Of a stretch of 64,000 nt of DNA, positions 16,507-25,447 are shown piece after piece. How positions within the stretch are numbered: position 1 is the first letter of the stretch; every line of letters begins with the position of its first letter. Where the stretch lies: NCBI GenBank assembly GCA_002699125.1, contig PABI01000056.1, positions 1-64,000 on the forward strand. Direction: 5' to 3'. Source of the DNA: Anaerolineaceae bacterium. GTDB taxonomy: Bacteria; Chloroflexota; Anaerolineae; Promineifilales; Promineifilaceae. The notes beneath the pieces are model-generated. The model had not been told where the DNA came from, did not search any database, and was given only the letters and a program-made list of their open reading frames with translations. Position numbers and translations under genes: made by a program.

Positions 16507-17451
16507 CTCATCGTCCCACCAAGCGGTAGACCAGGCCACCGCCTGATGAATGCCGTCGCGCAGGGAGGTGGTGGGCTGGTAATCTAGCAGAGCGCGGGCC
16601 TTGCCGATGTTGGCCACGTAATGGGTCACTTCGCCCACACGGGCTGGCTCGATGGTCATGTCTGGTTCAATGCCCAGCGCCTCGCCGATGAATTTGGCCA
16701 TGTTCACCAGGCTGTTCCCCTGGCCATAAGCCAGATTGATGGTGTGATTGTTAATCTCACCGCTCACCAATCGTTCCAGCCCGTTGGCCACACCGCTCAC
16801 ACAGTCGTCGATATAGGTGAAGTCCAGCACCTTGTCCTCGCCGTAAATGGTGATGGGTTCTCGGTTGCCAATTTTGCGAATAAACAGGGGGATGACGCGC
16901 TCCATCCGTTCTAGATCATTGTCGTAACGGCCGTACACGTTGCTAAACCGAAACACCAGATAACGCAGTCCATAACATTGCGCATAACTATAAATCAGCG
17001 CTTCCCCAGAAATTTTGCTGGCGGAATACGGACTTTCGGTAAAGGCAAAGTCGGCGTAGCTTTCCTCGGTGATGTAGCGGTGGATGTCGCCGTACACCTC
17101 GCGCGAACTGCTGAAGATGAGCGGCAGGTTGTTTTGGCGGCAAAACTCCAGCACATTATAAGTCATCGTAATGTTTTCCAGGGCGCGGTCCGGCTGCTCG
17201 ACCAGTTCATGCACCTTGGCGTGGGCGGCAAAATGGACCACGGCGTCCAGATCTGTTGGATATTCCACATGACCAATGCCGCGCTGAAAGTGCTGCTGCG
17301 GCGTGCTTAAATCTTGCAGCAGCGTTTCGATTTCATTGGTCCAACTGTTCGGCCGTTTGTCGATGCCAAACACGGAATGTCCCTGTGCCTGCAAATGAAG
17401 TCCTAAATTGGTGCCAATCTGGCCGCTGGAGCCGGTGATGAGTATGTGCAT
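16501..17451 (-). CDS. NAD-dependent epimerase/dehydratase (sugar nucleotide type)
   Basis: This 316-residue extended short-chain dehydrogenase has the NAD loop TGSSGQIG at the N-terminus, the catalytic YSASK motif (Tyr-x3-Lys) and the FRFSNVYG segment typical of UDP-sugar 4-epimerases. It probably interconverts a nucleotide sugar for surface glycans. AGAGG precedes the ATG at 17451. It stands alone between the toxin-antitoxin pair and an amine oxidase. Confidence 0.88.
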   Translation of the reverse strand: MHILITGSSGQIGTNLGLHLQAQGHSVFGIDKRPNSWTNEIETLLQDLSTPQQHFQRGIGHVEYPTDLDAVVHFAAHAKVHELVEQPDRALENITMTYNVLEFCRQNNLPLIFSSSREVYGDIHRYITEESYADFAFTESPYSASKISGEALIYSYAQCYGLRYLVFRFSNVYGRYDNDLERMERVIPLFIRKIGNREPITIYGEDKVLDFTYIDDCVSGVANGLERLVSGEINNHTINLAYGQGNSLVNMAKFIGEALGIEPDMTIEPARVGEVTHYVANIGKARALLDYQPTTSLRDGIHQAVAWSTAWWDDER

Positions 17452-17571
17452 AAGTGCCTCTTTTAGTGAAAAGTAATAAGTGAAAAGTTGTGTTTGCTGG
17501 GGAGAGTATACAACACATTCTGCAACGGCCGTGCTCTTGTAAACATCCCTCTGCGCCTCCGTGCCTCTGCG

Positions 17572-18753
17572 TTAAATCCTGAACAACGCCGCATCCAGTT
17601 CCTTATCCTGCCAGGCGTCGTGCCAGGTGAGGCTGGCAGCCAGCTGGCCGATGGCGTCTGACGATTTGGCCGAAGAGCCGTTGCCGCCCGTGGCCACGTA
17701 TACCTGTCCCGGCACCAGCGCGTCGATGAACGGCTTGCCGTGCGGCGTGTAGGTGATCAGGCACCGTTTGGTGGCCCACGACTGTGCCCGCAGCCCCGGG
17801 ATGATCGCCTCCAGCGCAGCGCGCATGGCGGGCAGCATGGCGTCGCTGTCGCCGTGGATGAACCAGCGGCGAATGGCCTCAACGTCGTGCAACAGGGTCT
17901 GGTCGAGTCGGGTGTCGCAGCCCATTTTCAGGTAGAAACGGCCGTCCGGATACAAAATAGGCGGCAGCAAATAAATCCCGTTGAGGTCTGGTGAGTCGAT
18001 GGCGTAGATGACGGTGGGCATGTCGCCCAGCCGGGCGGCTTCGTCTTCGTCTACCTCAGCCAGGATGATGGTTTCTGTTTTCAGACGCAGGGGAAGCGGC
18101 CGTTCCAGCAAATCAAAGCAATTGCTAAAGCCCCCAGCGGCAATGAGCAGCTTGCGGGTTTTGTACTGGTTGCCTTCTTTGGTTTGGACGGTGACATGAT
18201 TTGAGTGGCGGGTGACGGTGACGGCCGTTTCCCGCAAAATCGTGCCGCCCTGTTCAGCAAAAATGGCCAGCTGCGCCGCAATCAGCCCGCGCGGATTGAT
18301 GTAGCCCGCCGGGGCGTGTTCCAAAATTCCGGCAAAGCATGCCGGAAAGTGCAGCCTGGGCAATCGCGCTGCCAGCTCATCGGCGGATAACTCATCGTAC
18401 GCCACGCCAAAGCGCTGCCCAATAGCCGCCGCGTTTTGCCAATACGCGTGTGATCCATCATCTGGTCCCACGTACAGGCCGCCCGTCGGTTCATAAAACT
18501 TGATGCCGCTGCGGGCTTCCAGGGCACGGTATTGGGCAATCGACCGATCGGCCAACGTGGCCCAGGTTAAATCTTTACTCAGCCGCCGGGTAATCCGCCC
18601 CTGATCGTAATGGCTGGCAAAGACGCCGTCGTGGGTTTGCGGGTTTTGCGGTTCGTCGGGGCCGAGAACGGCCGTATCCGCCCCAAACGCACTTAAACAC
18701 CTTGCCGCCGCCGACCCCATCAACCCCTTGCCAATCACCAACACATCAAACAT
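17572..18753 (-). CDS. FAD-dependent amine oxidase (sarcosine / N-methyl amino acid oxidase-like)
   Basis: This 393-residue DAO-family flavoprotein opens with the dinucleotide-binding VLVIGKGLMGSAAARCL and ends with a GNGSSAKSSDAIGQLAA segment. It resembles SolA (N-methyltryptophan oxidase) and monomeric sarcosine oxidases. The second glycine of the usual GxGxxG is replaced (GKGLMG). It is divergent to the hydroxyproline dehydratase gene at 19013, so a shared imino-acid pathway is plausible but not shown. AGGAG precedes the ATG at 18753. Confidence 0.87.
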   Translation of the reverse strand: MFDVLVIGKGLMGSAAARCLSAFGADTAVLGPDEPQNPQTHDGVFASHYDQGRITRRLSKDLTWATLADRSIAQYRALEARSGIKFYEPTGGLYVGPDDGSHAYWQNAAAIGQRFGVAYDELSADELAARLPRLHFPACFAGILEHAPAGYINPRGLIAAQLAIFAEQGGTILRETAVTVTRHSNHVTVQTKEGNQYKTRKLLIAAGGFSNCFDLLERPLPLRLKTETIILAEVDEDEAARLGDMPTVIYAIDSPDLNGIYLLPPILYPDGRFYLKMGCDTRLDQTLLHDVEAIRRWFIHGDSDAMLPAMRAALEAIIPGLRAQSWATKRCLITYTPHGKPFIDALVPGQVYVATGGNGSSAKSSDAIGQLAASLTWHDAWQDKELDAALFRI

Positions 18754-18756
18754 CAC

Positions 18757-19012
18757 TCACTCCTATTTTTTAACGCAGAGACGCGGAGGCGCAGAGAATT
18801 TGTCTGCGTTTATCAACGTCCATTTGCAATCCATTGGGAAATTTAACGCAAGGAGGCAAGAAGGCAAAGAAGCAAAGTTAGAATACAATAGGACGCAGAT
18901 TACCTGTACGCAAAGCGGTTGCCTCGCGACATCTACCTGACAAAAATGCTCCTGAATATCAGGCTCATCAGGTAAATCTGCGTTCCATTTGCCCCATTTT
19001 CAGAGGAAACAA
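18757..19012. repeat. Repeat-rich divergent gap, no gene seen
   Basis: This gap between two divergent genes holds two degenerate ACGCAGAGACGCGGAGG-type blocks (18769-18875) and an imperfect inverted repeat (ACGCAGATTACCTG near 18892; complement near 18971). Both starts must have promoters here, but no convincing -35/-10 pair was found. Confidence 0.5.
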
Positions 19013-20041
19013 ATGCAAACTAAATGGACACCTCCAAAACATTGGCACCAAATTACAACAATTGACGCTCACACCGGCGGGGAACCGCTGCGAATTTTTA
19101 CCAGCGGTTTACCGACAATTCCCGGCGACACAATTCTGGCGAAGCGGCGCTACGCCCAGGAGCAGTTGGATTGGCTGCGCACGGCGACGATGTGGGAACC
19201 GCGCGGCCACGCCGACATGTACGGCTGCATCTTCACCGAGCCGGTGACGCCAGATGGCGACCTGGGCGTGCTCTTTTTGCACAACGAGGGGTTCAGCACG
19301 ATGTGCGGCCACGGCATCATCGGCCTGACAAAGGTGGCGCTGGACACCGGAATGATCGACAAGCCGGGCGACGCGCCGGTGCTGAAGATCGATACCCCGG
19401 CGGGGCGGGTGGTAGCGACGGGGCAAAGGGTAGACGGCCGTATCACCACCGTCTCCTTCCACAACGTGCCCTCTTTTGTCTTTGCCCTGGATCAAACAGT
19501 GGATGTGCCCGGCCTGGGCAGCGTCCGCTACGATGTTGCCTACGGCGGCGGCTTTTACGCTTTCGTCCAGGCAGATGACATGGGCGTCGGACTGACAGCA
19601 GATGACTTCCGCCAGCTGATTGATCTGGGGCGGCGCATCAAGCAGGCCGTGATGGCCGGCCTGCCCATCGAGCATCCGTTTGAGCCGGATTTGGGCTTTT
19701 TGTACGGCACCATTTTTGTCGGCGCGGCGCACGATCCGGCGCACCACAGCCGCAATGTCTGTATTTTTGCCGACGGCGAAGTGGACCGCAGCCCAACCGG
19801 CACGGGCGTCAGCGCTCGCGCCGCGCTGCACTTTGCCAGGGGGGAAATTGGCCGGAATGAGCCGTTTGTGGTGGAGAGTATTTTGGGCAGCACCTTCACC
19901 GGGGAGGTGGTGGCAACGACGGAATTTGGACCGTATACGGCCGTTATCCCCCAGGTCAGCGGCACGGCCCACATCACCGGCATCAACCAACTGCTCATCG
20001 ACCCGGAAGACACGCTGCGGCACGGCTTTTTGCTTCGTTAG
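19013..20041 (+). CDS. trans-3-hydroxy-L-proline dehydratase (proline racemase family)
   Basis: This 342-residue protein has the proline racemase fold. The first active-site Cys is present (MCGHG, C98), but the second is replaced by Thr (PTGTG, T262). Cys/Thr pairs mark trans-3-hydroxy-L-proline dehydratases such as human L3HYPDH rather than racemases, which need two Cys. It would convert 3-hydroxyproline to pyrroline-2-carboxylate. AGAGGA precedes the ATG at 19013; a TTG at 18989 is rejected. Confidence 0.88.
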   Translation: MQTKWTPPKHWHQITTIDAHTGGEPLRIFTSGLPTIPGDTILAKRRYAQEQLDWLRTATMWEPRGHADMYGCIFTEPVTPDGDLGVLFLHNEGFSTMCGHGIIGLTKVALDTGMIDKPGDAPVLKIDTPAGRVVATGQRVDGRITTVSFHNVPSFVFALDQTVDVPGLGSVRYDVAYGGGFYAFVQADDMGVGLTADDFRQLIDLGRRIKQAVMAGLPIEHPFEPDLGFLYGTIFVGAAHDPAHHSRNVCIFADGEVDRSPTGTGVSARAALHFARGEIGRNEPFVVESILGSTFTGEVVATTEFGPYTAVIPQVSGTAHITGINQLLIDPEDTLRHGFLLR

Positions 20042-20047
20042 CAAACA

Positions 20048-20147
20048 CCAAACCTGACAGGTTTTCAAGGTGACTTGAAGCAAAGATAATGTTGCTATGC
20101 AAAGAAGCCTTTTGACAAAATAGTATTGTAAACCTGTCAGGTTTTGG
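20048..20147. repeat. AACCTGACAGGTT inverted repeat pair
   Basis: CCAAACCTGACAGGTTT (20048-20064) and its near-complement (20130-20147) flank about 65 bases, and each arm is itself palindromic. The pair follows the dehydratase stop codon and may end its transcript or be an interspersed element. Confidence 0.6.
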
Positions 20148-20208
20148 TTGCAGAAGGTGCAAAGTTTTTCTTTGCCGCTTTGCGCCTTTGCGTCAAAAAT
20201 TCTAACTT

Positions 20209-21114
20209 ATGAACCTACCAACACACTTTACTAAAATTGTATCCACAACTTTCATCGGCGGGGCGGAATGGCTGGCGCAGCTGCCGGATTTGCTGGCAGA
20301 ATGTGAACGCCGCTGGGATTTGAAGGTACGGCCGTCCACCTTCACCCTCTCCTACAACTACGTGGCCCCGGCCACGCTGGCCGACAGCACAGAGATTGTG
20401 CTAAAGGCGGGCGTGCCCAACCGGGAGCTGCGCACGGAAATTGAGGCGCTGCAACTTTATGATGGCCGTGGCTGTGTCCGCCTGCTCGATGCCGATCCTG
20501 AAGCAGGCATCCTGCTGCTGGAGCGACTTTACTCTGGCGAAATGCTCACCATCATCACCGATGACGATGAAGCGACGCGCCTTGCGGCCCAGGTGATGCA
20601 GAGTTTGTGGCGGCCGCTGCCTGCCGAGCACAGCTTCCCCTCCGTGGCGGATTGGGCCGCCGGGTTGGCCGAACTGCGACAGGAATTTGGCGGCGGGACG
20701 GGGCCGTTTAACAAGAAGCTGGTGGAAACGGCCGAATCCATCTTCACCGATCTGCTGTCCTCCAGCGGCGACCCTGTGCTGCTCCACGGCGATCTGCACC
20801 ATTACAACATCTTGTCTGCGGGCGACGGCTGGAAGATGATTGACCCCAAAGGCGTAGCGGGCGAACCGGCTTACGAGGTGGGGGCCTTGCTGCGCAATCC
20901 TGATCTTCCGCAGCAGGCATCTGCCCTGGCGCAGCTTACGGCGCGGCGGCTGGACATCCTGGCCGAAATGCTGGCGCTGGACCGCGAGCGGCTGCGGCAG
21001 TGGAGCCTGGCCCAGGCCGTCCTCTCTGCCTGGTGGAGCTACGAAGACGGCGGCGACCCGGCCGACTGGCAGCCCACGATGCGCCTGGCGTCGGTGCTGG
21101 CGAAGCTGGGATAA
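20209..21114 (+). CDS. APH(6)/hydroxyurea phosphotransferase-family kinase
   Basis: The 301-residue protein has the small-molecule kinase catalytic block HGDLHHYNIL (catalytic Asp) and the metal-binding IDPKG, with the FAEAERRWDL-like N-terminus of the APH_6_hur family (here LAECERRWDLKVRPS). Members phosphorylate streptomycin or related small molecules; a resistance role is possible but not assured in this setting. No ribosome site is visible before the ATG. Confidence 0.82.
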   Translation: MNLPTHFTKIVSTTFIGGAEWLAQLPDLLAECERRWDLKVRPSTFTLSYNYVAPATLADSTEIVLKAGVPNRELRTEIEALQLYDGRGCVRLLDADPEAGILLLERLYSGEMLTIITDDDEATRLAAQVMQSLWRPLPAEHSFPSVADWAAGLAELRQEFGGGTGPFNKKLVETAESIFTDLLSSSGDPVLLHGDLHHYNILSAGDGWKMIDPKGVAGEPAYEVGALLRNPDLPQQASALAQLTARRLDILAEMLALDRERLRQWSLAQAVLSAWWSYEDGGDPADWQPTMRLASVLAKLG

Positions 21115-21138
21115 AAGCGAAACACGAATTTGACGAAT
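21113..21138. repeat. 26-bp direct repeat flanking the lipoprotein gene
   Basis: A 26-base word beginning AAAAGCGAAACACGAATT occurs at 21113-21138 and again, identically, at 22464-22489. The two copies lie directly after the kinase gene and after the broken lipoprotein gene and so bracket the latter. They belong to a short intergenic repeat family that carries AATTCG-type words. Confidence 0.75.
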
Positions 21139-21262
21139 GGACGAATGGGACGAATTTAGGGTGATTTTTGGCGGATGGGAATGTGGAGGGAAGTCGTGTA
21201 GCTGGCGCTGAGCGAACTCTATTGATTCCCATTACACTGGCTTTATTTGTAGGAGGTGGGGA

Positions 21263-22237
21263 ATGAAAAGGTTTGTTCTGTTTTTTCTGTGTCCTTCTCT
21301 TTATCTGGGTTTGATGGGGTGTGTGCCGACGGCCGTTTCTGACCTACCAATCAACCCAACGGTGACGGGAACGGCCGTACCTACTGAAACGCCGAACATC
21401 CTCACGATAACATCTATCCAAACGCCAACTCCTCCAAGTCCAACGAACACACCTGCTGCAATGCCAACACGCCCCTCGCCAATGTCAACAGCTACCCCGT
21501 TAGATTTCCCCGAGATTTGGGCGAACTCGATGATAAATGGCGATTATGGTGTAGTTTGGTCTGTGCCTGTTGATTGGCAAGAAATAACTGTATTTGCACC
21601 CTCACCGGATTCTGTTTTTTGGCAAGCTTGGACAAATGATTCGGAAACAGCTTCTGCAAAGTACCCGCTAGGGCAAATGGCTTTGACGATATTTGTTGAA
21701 AACGATGATTCAGACATACTAAACGGAGCCGAGCAGCGTACCCTTTGGGGAGTTTCTGTGTGGACACACGAGATTGAAGGCACAGATTCAGACGATTTTG
21801 ATCTACGCCTGAGCCTTACCGCAGTTCGCGAACCGTACCAATACAATTATCAGCTCGATTGTATACAGGTTGAAGAGAGTACTTTTGCCGAGCAAGCCGC
21901 TTTCACCGCTTTTTGTTATTACAATTGGGACTTTCTTTTCCGCTTTTTGGGCTTATGTACCATACCCATGGAACAAGAAGTAAATTCTGTCGAAGGGCAG
22001 CAGGTTAGCAGCGATTGGTATCACTATTTTTACTTCGTTCCGACTGACTGGTTGAAGCTGCAGGGCCCAACACCCGATCGAATTAGTTTCTTAAGCGATC
22101 CATTAGCCTACAATCAGCCGAATGAATGCCCTTTGCCAAATGGATTGATGAAGCTGGATTTTTCGGTGGACCCGCCGGGAAATTTTGACACTGGTGCACC
22201 GGACAGTACGCCAGACTTCGGGGATTTACAGAAGTAA
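21263..22237 (+). CDS. Lipoprotein of unknown function, probably frame-broken near its end
   Basis: The 324-residue product begins with a lipoprotein signal (LGLMGC, Cys20), then a Thr/Pro-rich linker to about residue 75 and a soluble domain I do not recognise. Near the end the sequence appears to shift: the reading in the -1 frame continues sensibly from about 22216 (FTEVIVATNPAWIQTV onward) to a stop at 22461, whereas the current frame ends abruptly after SPDF-like text. A missing G in GGGG at about 22216-22219 would join the two. The AGGAGG ribosome site is good. Confidence 0.7.
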   Translation: MKRFVLFFLCPSLYLGLMGCVPTAVSDLPINPTVTGTAVPTETPNILTITSIQTPTPPSPTNTPAAMPTRPSPMSTATPLDFPEIWANSMINGDYGVVWSVPVDWQEITVFAPSPDSVFWQAWTNDSETASAKYPLGQMALTIFVENDDSDILNGAEQRTLWGVSVWTHEIEGTDSDDFDLRLSLTAVREPYQYNYQLDCIQVEESTFAEQAAFTAFCYYNWDFLFRFLGLCTIPMEQEVNSVEGQQVSSDWYHYFYFVPTDWLKLQGPTPDRISFLSDPLAYNQPNECPLPNGLMKLDFSVDPPGNFDTGAPDSTPDFGDLQK

Positions 22238-22461
22238 TAGTTGCAACAAATCCCGCCTGGATTCAAACTGTCCAGGGAGGAGAACTAATGGGGCCAGCGG
22301 ATTTCGGGACGACTGTTTACATAAAGGGAGATGATTATTGGTATCACTTTTGGTTGCTTTGCATCCCACCAACGGCGGCAGATACTGCAGGACAAGATGC
22401 CTTCAAGACCCAATGCCAGGATGTATTCAGTCAAATTTTAGCCAGCTTTGAGATTCGGTAA
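22216..22461 (+). pseudogene. C-terminal fragment of the frame-broken lipoprotein
   Basis: In the frame after the putative deletion, about 80 codons (GFTEVIVATNPAWIQTV through SFEIR) read without a stop to 22461, ending in protein-like text with aromatic residues (YWYHFWLLC) resembling the WYHYFYFVP run of the main part. An internal ATG at 22288 would give only 57 residues. Confidence 0.6.
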
Positions 22462-22527
22462 CCAAAAGCGAAACACGAATTTGACGAATCACACGAATAT
22501 TTGTTAAATTCGTGTCATTTGTGAGCT

Positions 22528-23403
22528 TTATTGTTCAAGCGGCAGGGCAAAAATGCCCAGGTGATTACCCACGGGCCGCTGCCGCATGGGGATGTTGGTG
22601 TGGAACGGAGCGTTTAGCACCTTTGCGCCGCTGTTGCCCTGCATCACCATCGTGCTGGAGCCGCCGCCGTCCAGATTGAGGGCGAATTCGGCACCGGCTT
22701 CCAGGGCAATTTCGGCCAGTTCCCACAGGGTGACGCCTTCGCTGTATTTGGGTTGACGGCCGTCCACCACAATGAGCCACAGTGTGGAGCCGCTGCTGTT
22801 GGTGGCAACGGCCGTTCGCGGATGCAGCGCTTTATCTTCAGGAGCAACCACCACGCGATCCTGCAACAGCATATGGTTTCCCGCCAGCGCCTGGGTATCC
22901 TTTTGATCGCAATCCACGTCGCGAATCTGCACGTGGGCCACAGTCAGGCACAGGATGGGCCAATCTTGCTTACCCTCCGAATAAACATGATGGTTGGACA
23001 TGGCCAACCCGTAAATATTAACTGGGTCGCCCAGCCTCGGGTAATAGTCCCAGGGAAGTTTGGCATGGAAAGGCTCGAAAAAGCTGCCGTTAATGGCCAG
23101 CTGCACGCCAAATTCGGTGGCAAAATTGGTTGTAGTGCGCGCCCGCAAATCCATGTCGATGGTGTCATCGCCGGGCGTGACAAAAAAATCGATCCCGGGA
23201 ATCGTGAGATCGATTTCCAGCAAGTGAATGACAAGCGGTCTGGGTAATGAGCGGGTCTGGCGTTTGTAGGTTACCCCTTGGAACAATTCTTCGCTAATGT
23301 CCTGGCGGAGCGGTCGCTGGATTTGTTCATTCGCTTTGCCAAACACAACGACGATCAAGAGGATAAAAACAGATAGCCGGAGCGGCTTTGTGTATAGATG
23401 CAT
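22528..23403 (-). CDS. Phosphodiester glycosidase-family secreted protein (NAGPA domain)
   Basis: This 291-residue protein has an N-terminal signal or anchor (about residues 8-24) and the PF09992 pattern: RARTTTNFATEFGVQLAING, then a Gly-rich core and NLDGGGSSTM near the C-terminus. Family members remove N-acetylglucosamine from phosphodiester-linked glycans or act on peptidoglycan or exopolysaccharide. GGGGGAG precedes the ATG. The protein is probably exported. Confidence 0.85.
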   Translation of the reverse strand: MHLYTKPLRLSVFILLIVVVFGKANEQIQRPLRQDISEELFQGVTYKRQTRSLPRPLVIHLLEIDLTIPGIDFFVTPGDDTIDMDLRARTTTNFATEFGVQLAINGSFFEPFHAKLPWDYYPRLGDPVNIYGLAMSNHHVYSEGKQDWPILCLTVAHVQIRDVDCDQKDTQALAGNHMLLQDRVVVAPEDKALHPRTAVATNSSGSTLWLIVVDGRQPKYSEGVTLWELAEIALEAGAEFALNLDGGGSSTMVMQGNSGAKVLNAPFHTNIPMRQRPVGNHLGIFALPLEQ

Positions 23404-23586
23404 GAAACAGGCTCCCCCTGCAAAATCAGGGTATTGGTGAGATCATGTAGATGACTTTATTGAAGCCCACCAAAGCCGGCACAGCAATAGCATCTTGGTC
23501 AGGCGAGGCTGGTCTCTTGGTAAGGGGGTGTTGTCTTTTTGTTTTGTCTGGCGCGGGATTGGTCGCCAACCGCAGATGCGCAAGGT

Positions 23587-24723
23587 TTAGTCGTGAGCTG
23601 CTTTTTCAATTGTTTGCAGAACCTGCACGGCCGTTTCTGCCCAGCTAAACTTTTTGACATTGGCCAAGCCACGCTGCACCAAATTCTGCCGCAAGGATGC
23701 ATCGTTGGCCAGCGCTTGCATCCCCTGGGTGATGGCCGTTGTGTCCAGCGGATCGACCAGCAGGGCCGCATCCCCGGCAACTTCAGGCAGGGAACTGGTG
23801 GTGGCGGTGAGAACGGCCGTGCCGCACGCCTGTGCCTCCAGCACGGGAAAGCCAAACCCTTCGTACAATGATGGATAGAGAACGGCCGTTGCCCCGGAAA
23901 GCAGCGCGGCTTTGTCGTTTTCGTCGATGAAACCGGTAACGATAATTTTGTTTGAGACTGGAGGCTTGTCCTGAGCGGAGTCGAAGGATTGAAGATTGGA
24001 GATTGTGTCCATAATCGGAGCGGAGAGCCAGCCGGGTTTGCCGGCCAGAACCAATTGATGCGGCAGGCCGCTGGCAGCGTAAGCCTGAATGAGGCGGACC
24101 AGATTTTTGCGCGGTTGCAGGGTGCTGAGGTAGAGCAGGTAGGGCGAGGTGATGTGGTGTTTGTGGCGAACGGCCGTCATCATGCCTTCATCCGTCACGG
24201 GCTGCAAAGCGGGATCTACGCCGGGGTAAATCACATCGATCTTGCCGGCTGGGATGCTGTCCAGGCGGATGAGGTCTTGTTTGGTGGCTGCAGAATCGGC
24301 AATGATGCGGCGGGCGCGACGGCCGTTGTGCCGCGTGCTCCAGCGCAGGTAAGCCAACTGTAGTTTAGGGTGCGCTTCAGGGAAATGGTGATAGCCTAAA
24401 TCATGAATCGTGGCCACCGATGAGCCGAAATAGCTAAAGGGAATGACGTGGGCTGGCGTGAAAAAGACGTCTGGTGGGCGGCGGTGCAGTTCGGCTGCCA
24501 GGCGCAGGTGTGTCCACAAGCGGGGAAACGGGATGGCCACATGCTCAACTTGCAGCAGATCAAAAAATAATTCTGGAGGAGGTGTCTGGTTAAAATATAG
24601 CCGAATCTGGTGTTTTTGCGCGACAGCCAACGGAATCAGCGCTTGCAGTAAGAAGGTAGCATACCCTTCCGTTCCGGTGCGCTGCCCGGTACTTGTGCGG
24701 CTGGCGTCGATGCCAATAATCAC
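23587..24723 (-). CDS. Glycosyltransferase family 4 (group 1)
   Basis: The 378-residue protein has the two-Rossmann GT-B form with the group 1 signature (SLYEGFGFPVLEAQACGTAVL) and an EG-rich nucleotide-sugar site. A start GTG at 24723 gives MIIGIDASRTS. A run encoding about 16 residues (SNLQSFDSAQDKPPVS) between two conserved strands matches a common intergenic repeat word, so it looks like an in-frame insertion. Its donor and acceptor are unknown, but surface polysaccharide is likely. Confidence 0.88.
   Translation of the reverse strand: MIIGIDASRTSTGQRTGTEGYATFLLQALIPLAVAQKHQIRLYFNQTPPPELFFDLLQVEHVAIPFPRLWTHLRLAAELHRRPPDVFFTPAHVIPFSYFGSSVATIHDLGYHHFPEAHPKLQLAYLRWSTRHNGRRARRIIADSAATKQDLIRLDSIPAGKIDVIYPGVDPALQPVTDEGMMTAVRHKHHITSPYLLYLSTLQPRKNLVRLIQAYAASGLPHQLVLAGKPGWLSAPIMDTISNLQSFDSAQDKPPVSNKIIVTGFIDENDKAALLSGATAVLYPSLYEGFGFPVLEAQACGTAVLTATTSSLPEVAGDAALLVDPLDTTAITQGMQALANDASLRQNLVQRGLANVKKFSWAETAVQVLQTIEKAAHD
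23957..24003 (-). repeat. Repeat-derived in-frame insert in the GT4 gene
   Basis: The bases around CTTGTCCTGAGCGGAGTCG, encoding SFDSAQDKP, and the adjoining GATTGGAGATT words also seen at 27006-27065, match intergenic repeats rather than the GT4 family. No stop or frame change results. Confidence 0.6.
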
Positions 24724-24743
24724 GTTGCACCCAACAGGATTTT

Positions 24744-24772
24744 AACGCAAAGACGCAAAGACGCAGAGGGGA
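24744..24772. repeat. ACGCAAAGACGCAGAGG degenerate repeat
   Basis: Tandem ACGCAAAGACGCAGAGG words in the short gap before the GT4 start. Related blocks occur at 17548-17576, 18769-18875, 20170-20200, 51400-51425 and 59236-59310. They are common intergenic repeats with no clear function. Confidence 0.55.
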
Positions 24773-24860
24773 AGCCAATCTGCGAAATGGTTCGGCTGCG
24801 CTCACCACAAGCCTGTGAAATCTGTGGATAAATTTTCATGTCGGAAGTTGAGAATACGTG

Positions 24861-25442
24861 TTACTCGCAGCCAGGACCAAGCGAGAGGAAGTCCTCAGCC
24901 ACCCAGCCTTCATCCCCAGAAATATTGTCCCGCACCTTGCGCCAAGTCAAGCCATTGGCGTCTTGTGGTGCCTCTTCTTGAATCAGCGTCACGAAGGTGG
25001 CTTCCGGCAGAATGCTAACTTCGGCACCGCCGGGGGCGTCACGGAGTGTGAGCCCATTGCCGGAGGTACCTTCCACAATGGCGCGGCAGAGAACAGGGGT
25101 AGCGGTTGCTGTGGGAATAGCGGCGTCTATCGTGGGCGAAGGGGAAGGTGTCGGAGGAAAAACGCTGAGTTCTGGCGTGGGAGTGACGGTAACTTCACCA
25201 TCCACCAGCGTTTCTGTGCCTTCTTCGGTCTCCTGGGATTGCAGTTCTTGCGAGGCCATGTAGCCCACAGCAGCAATAAACAGCAGGGTACTGCCCAGCA
25301 GCGTTAGCATGGCGCGCCGCAAAATCGCTTCCCGCTCCAGGGTATAAAAGCGTGCGCCTCCCCGCCGAATGCTTTGGTAAGTGGCAATAGCCAGCAGCAG
25401 TCCGGCAAAAGTCAGGACGATGGGAATAATCAATGCACTCAT
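24861..25442 (-). CDS. Membrane-anchored SH3b-domain protein
   Basis: This 193-residue protein has two membrane helices (about 4-24 and 46-65), a Thr/Pro-rich linker and a C-terminal bacterial SH3 domain (about 110-190: GNGLTLRDAPGG, WRKVRD, DEGWVAEDFL). SH3b domains bind peptidoglycan or peptides on the outer side. The TsaC stop is 5 bases upstream of its own ATG region, so it may be cotranscribed with tsaC and prmC. Confidence 0.8.
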   Translation of the reverse strand: MSALIIPIVLTFAGLLLAIATYQSIRRGGARFYTLEREAILRRAMLTLLGSTLLFIAAVGYMASQELQSQETEEGTETLVDGEVTVTPTPELSVFPPTPSPSPTIDAAIPTATATPVLCRAIVEGTSGNGLTLRDAPGGAEVSILPEATFVTLIQEEAPQDANGLTWRKVRDNISGDEGWVAEDFLSLGPGCE

Positions 25443-25447
25443 AAATA

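Noticed and set aside
19109..20083. Long frame opposite the hydroxyproline dehydratase gene
   Set aside because: Shadow frame; the + strand gene has complete catalytic motifs.
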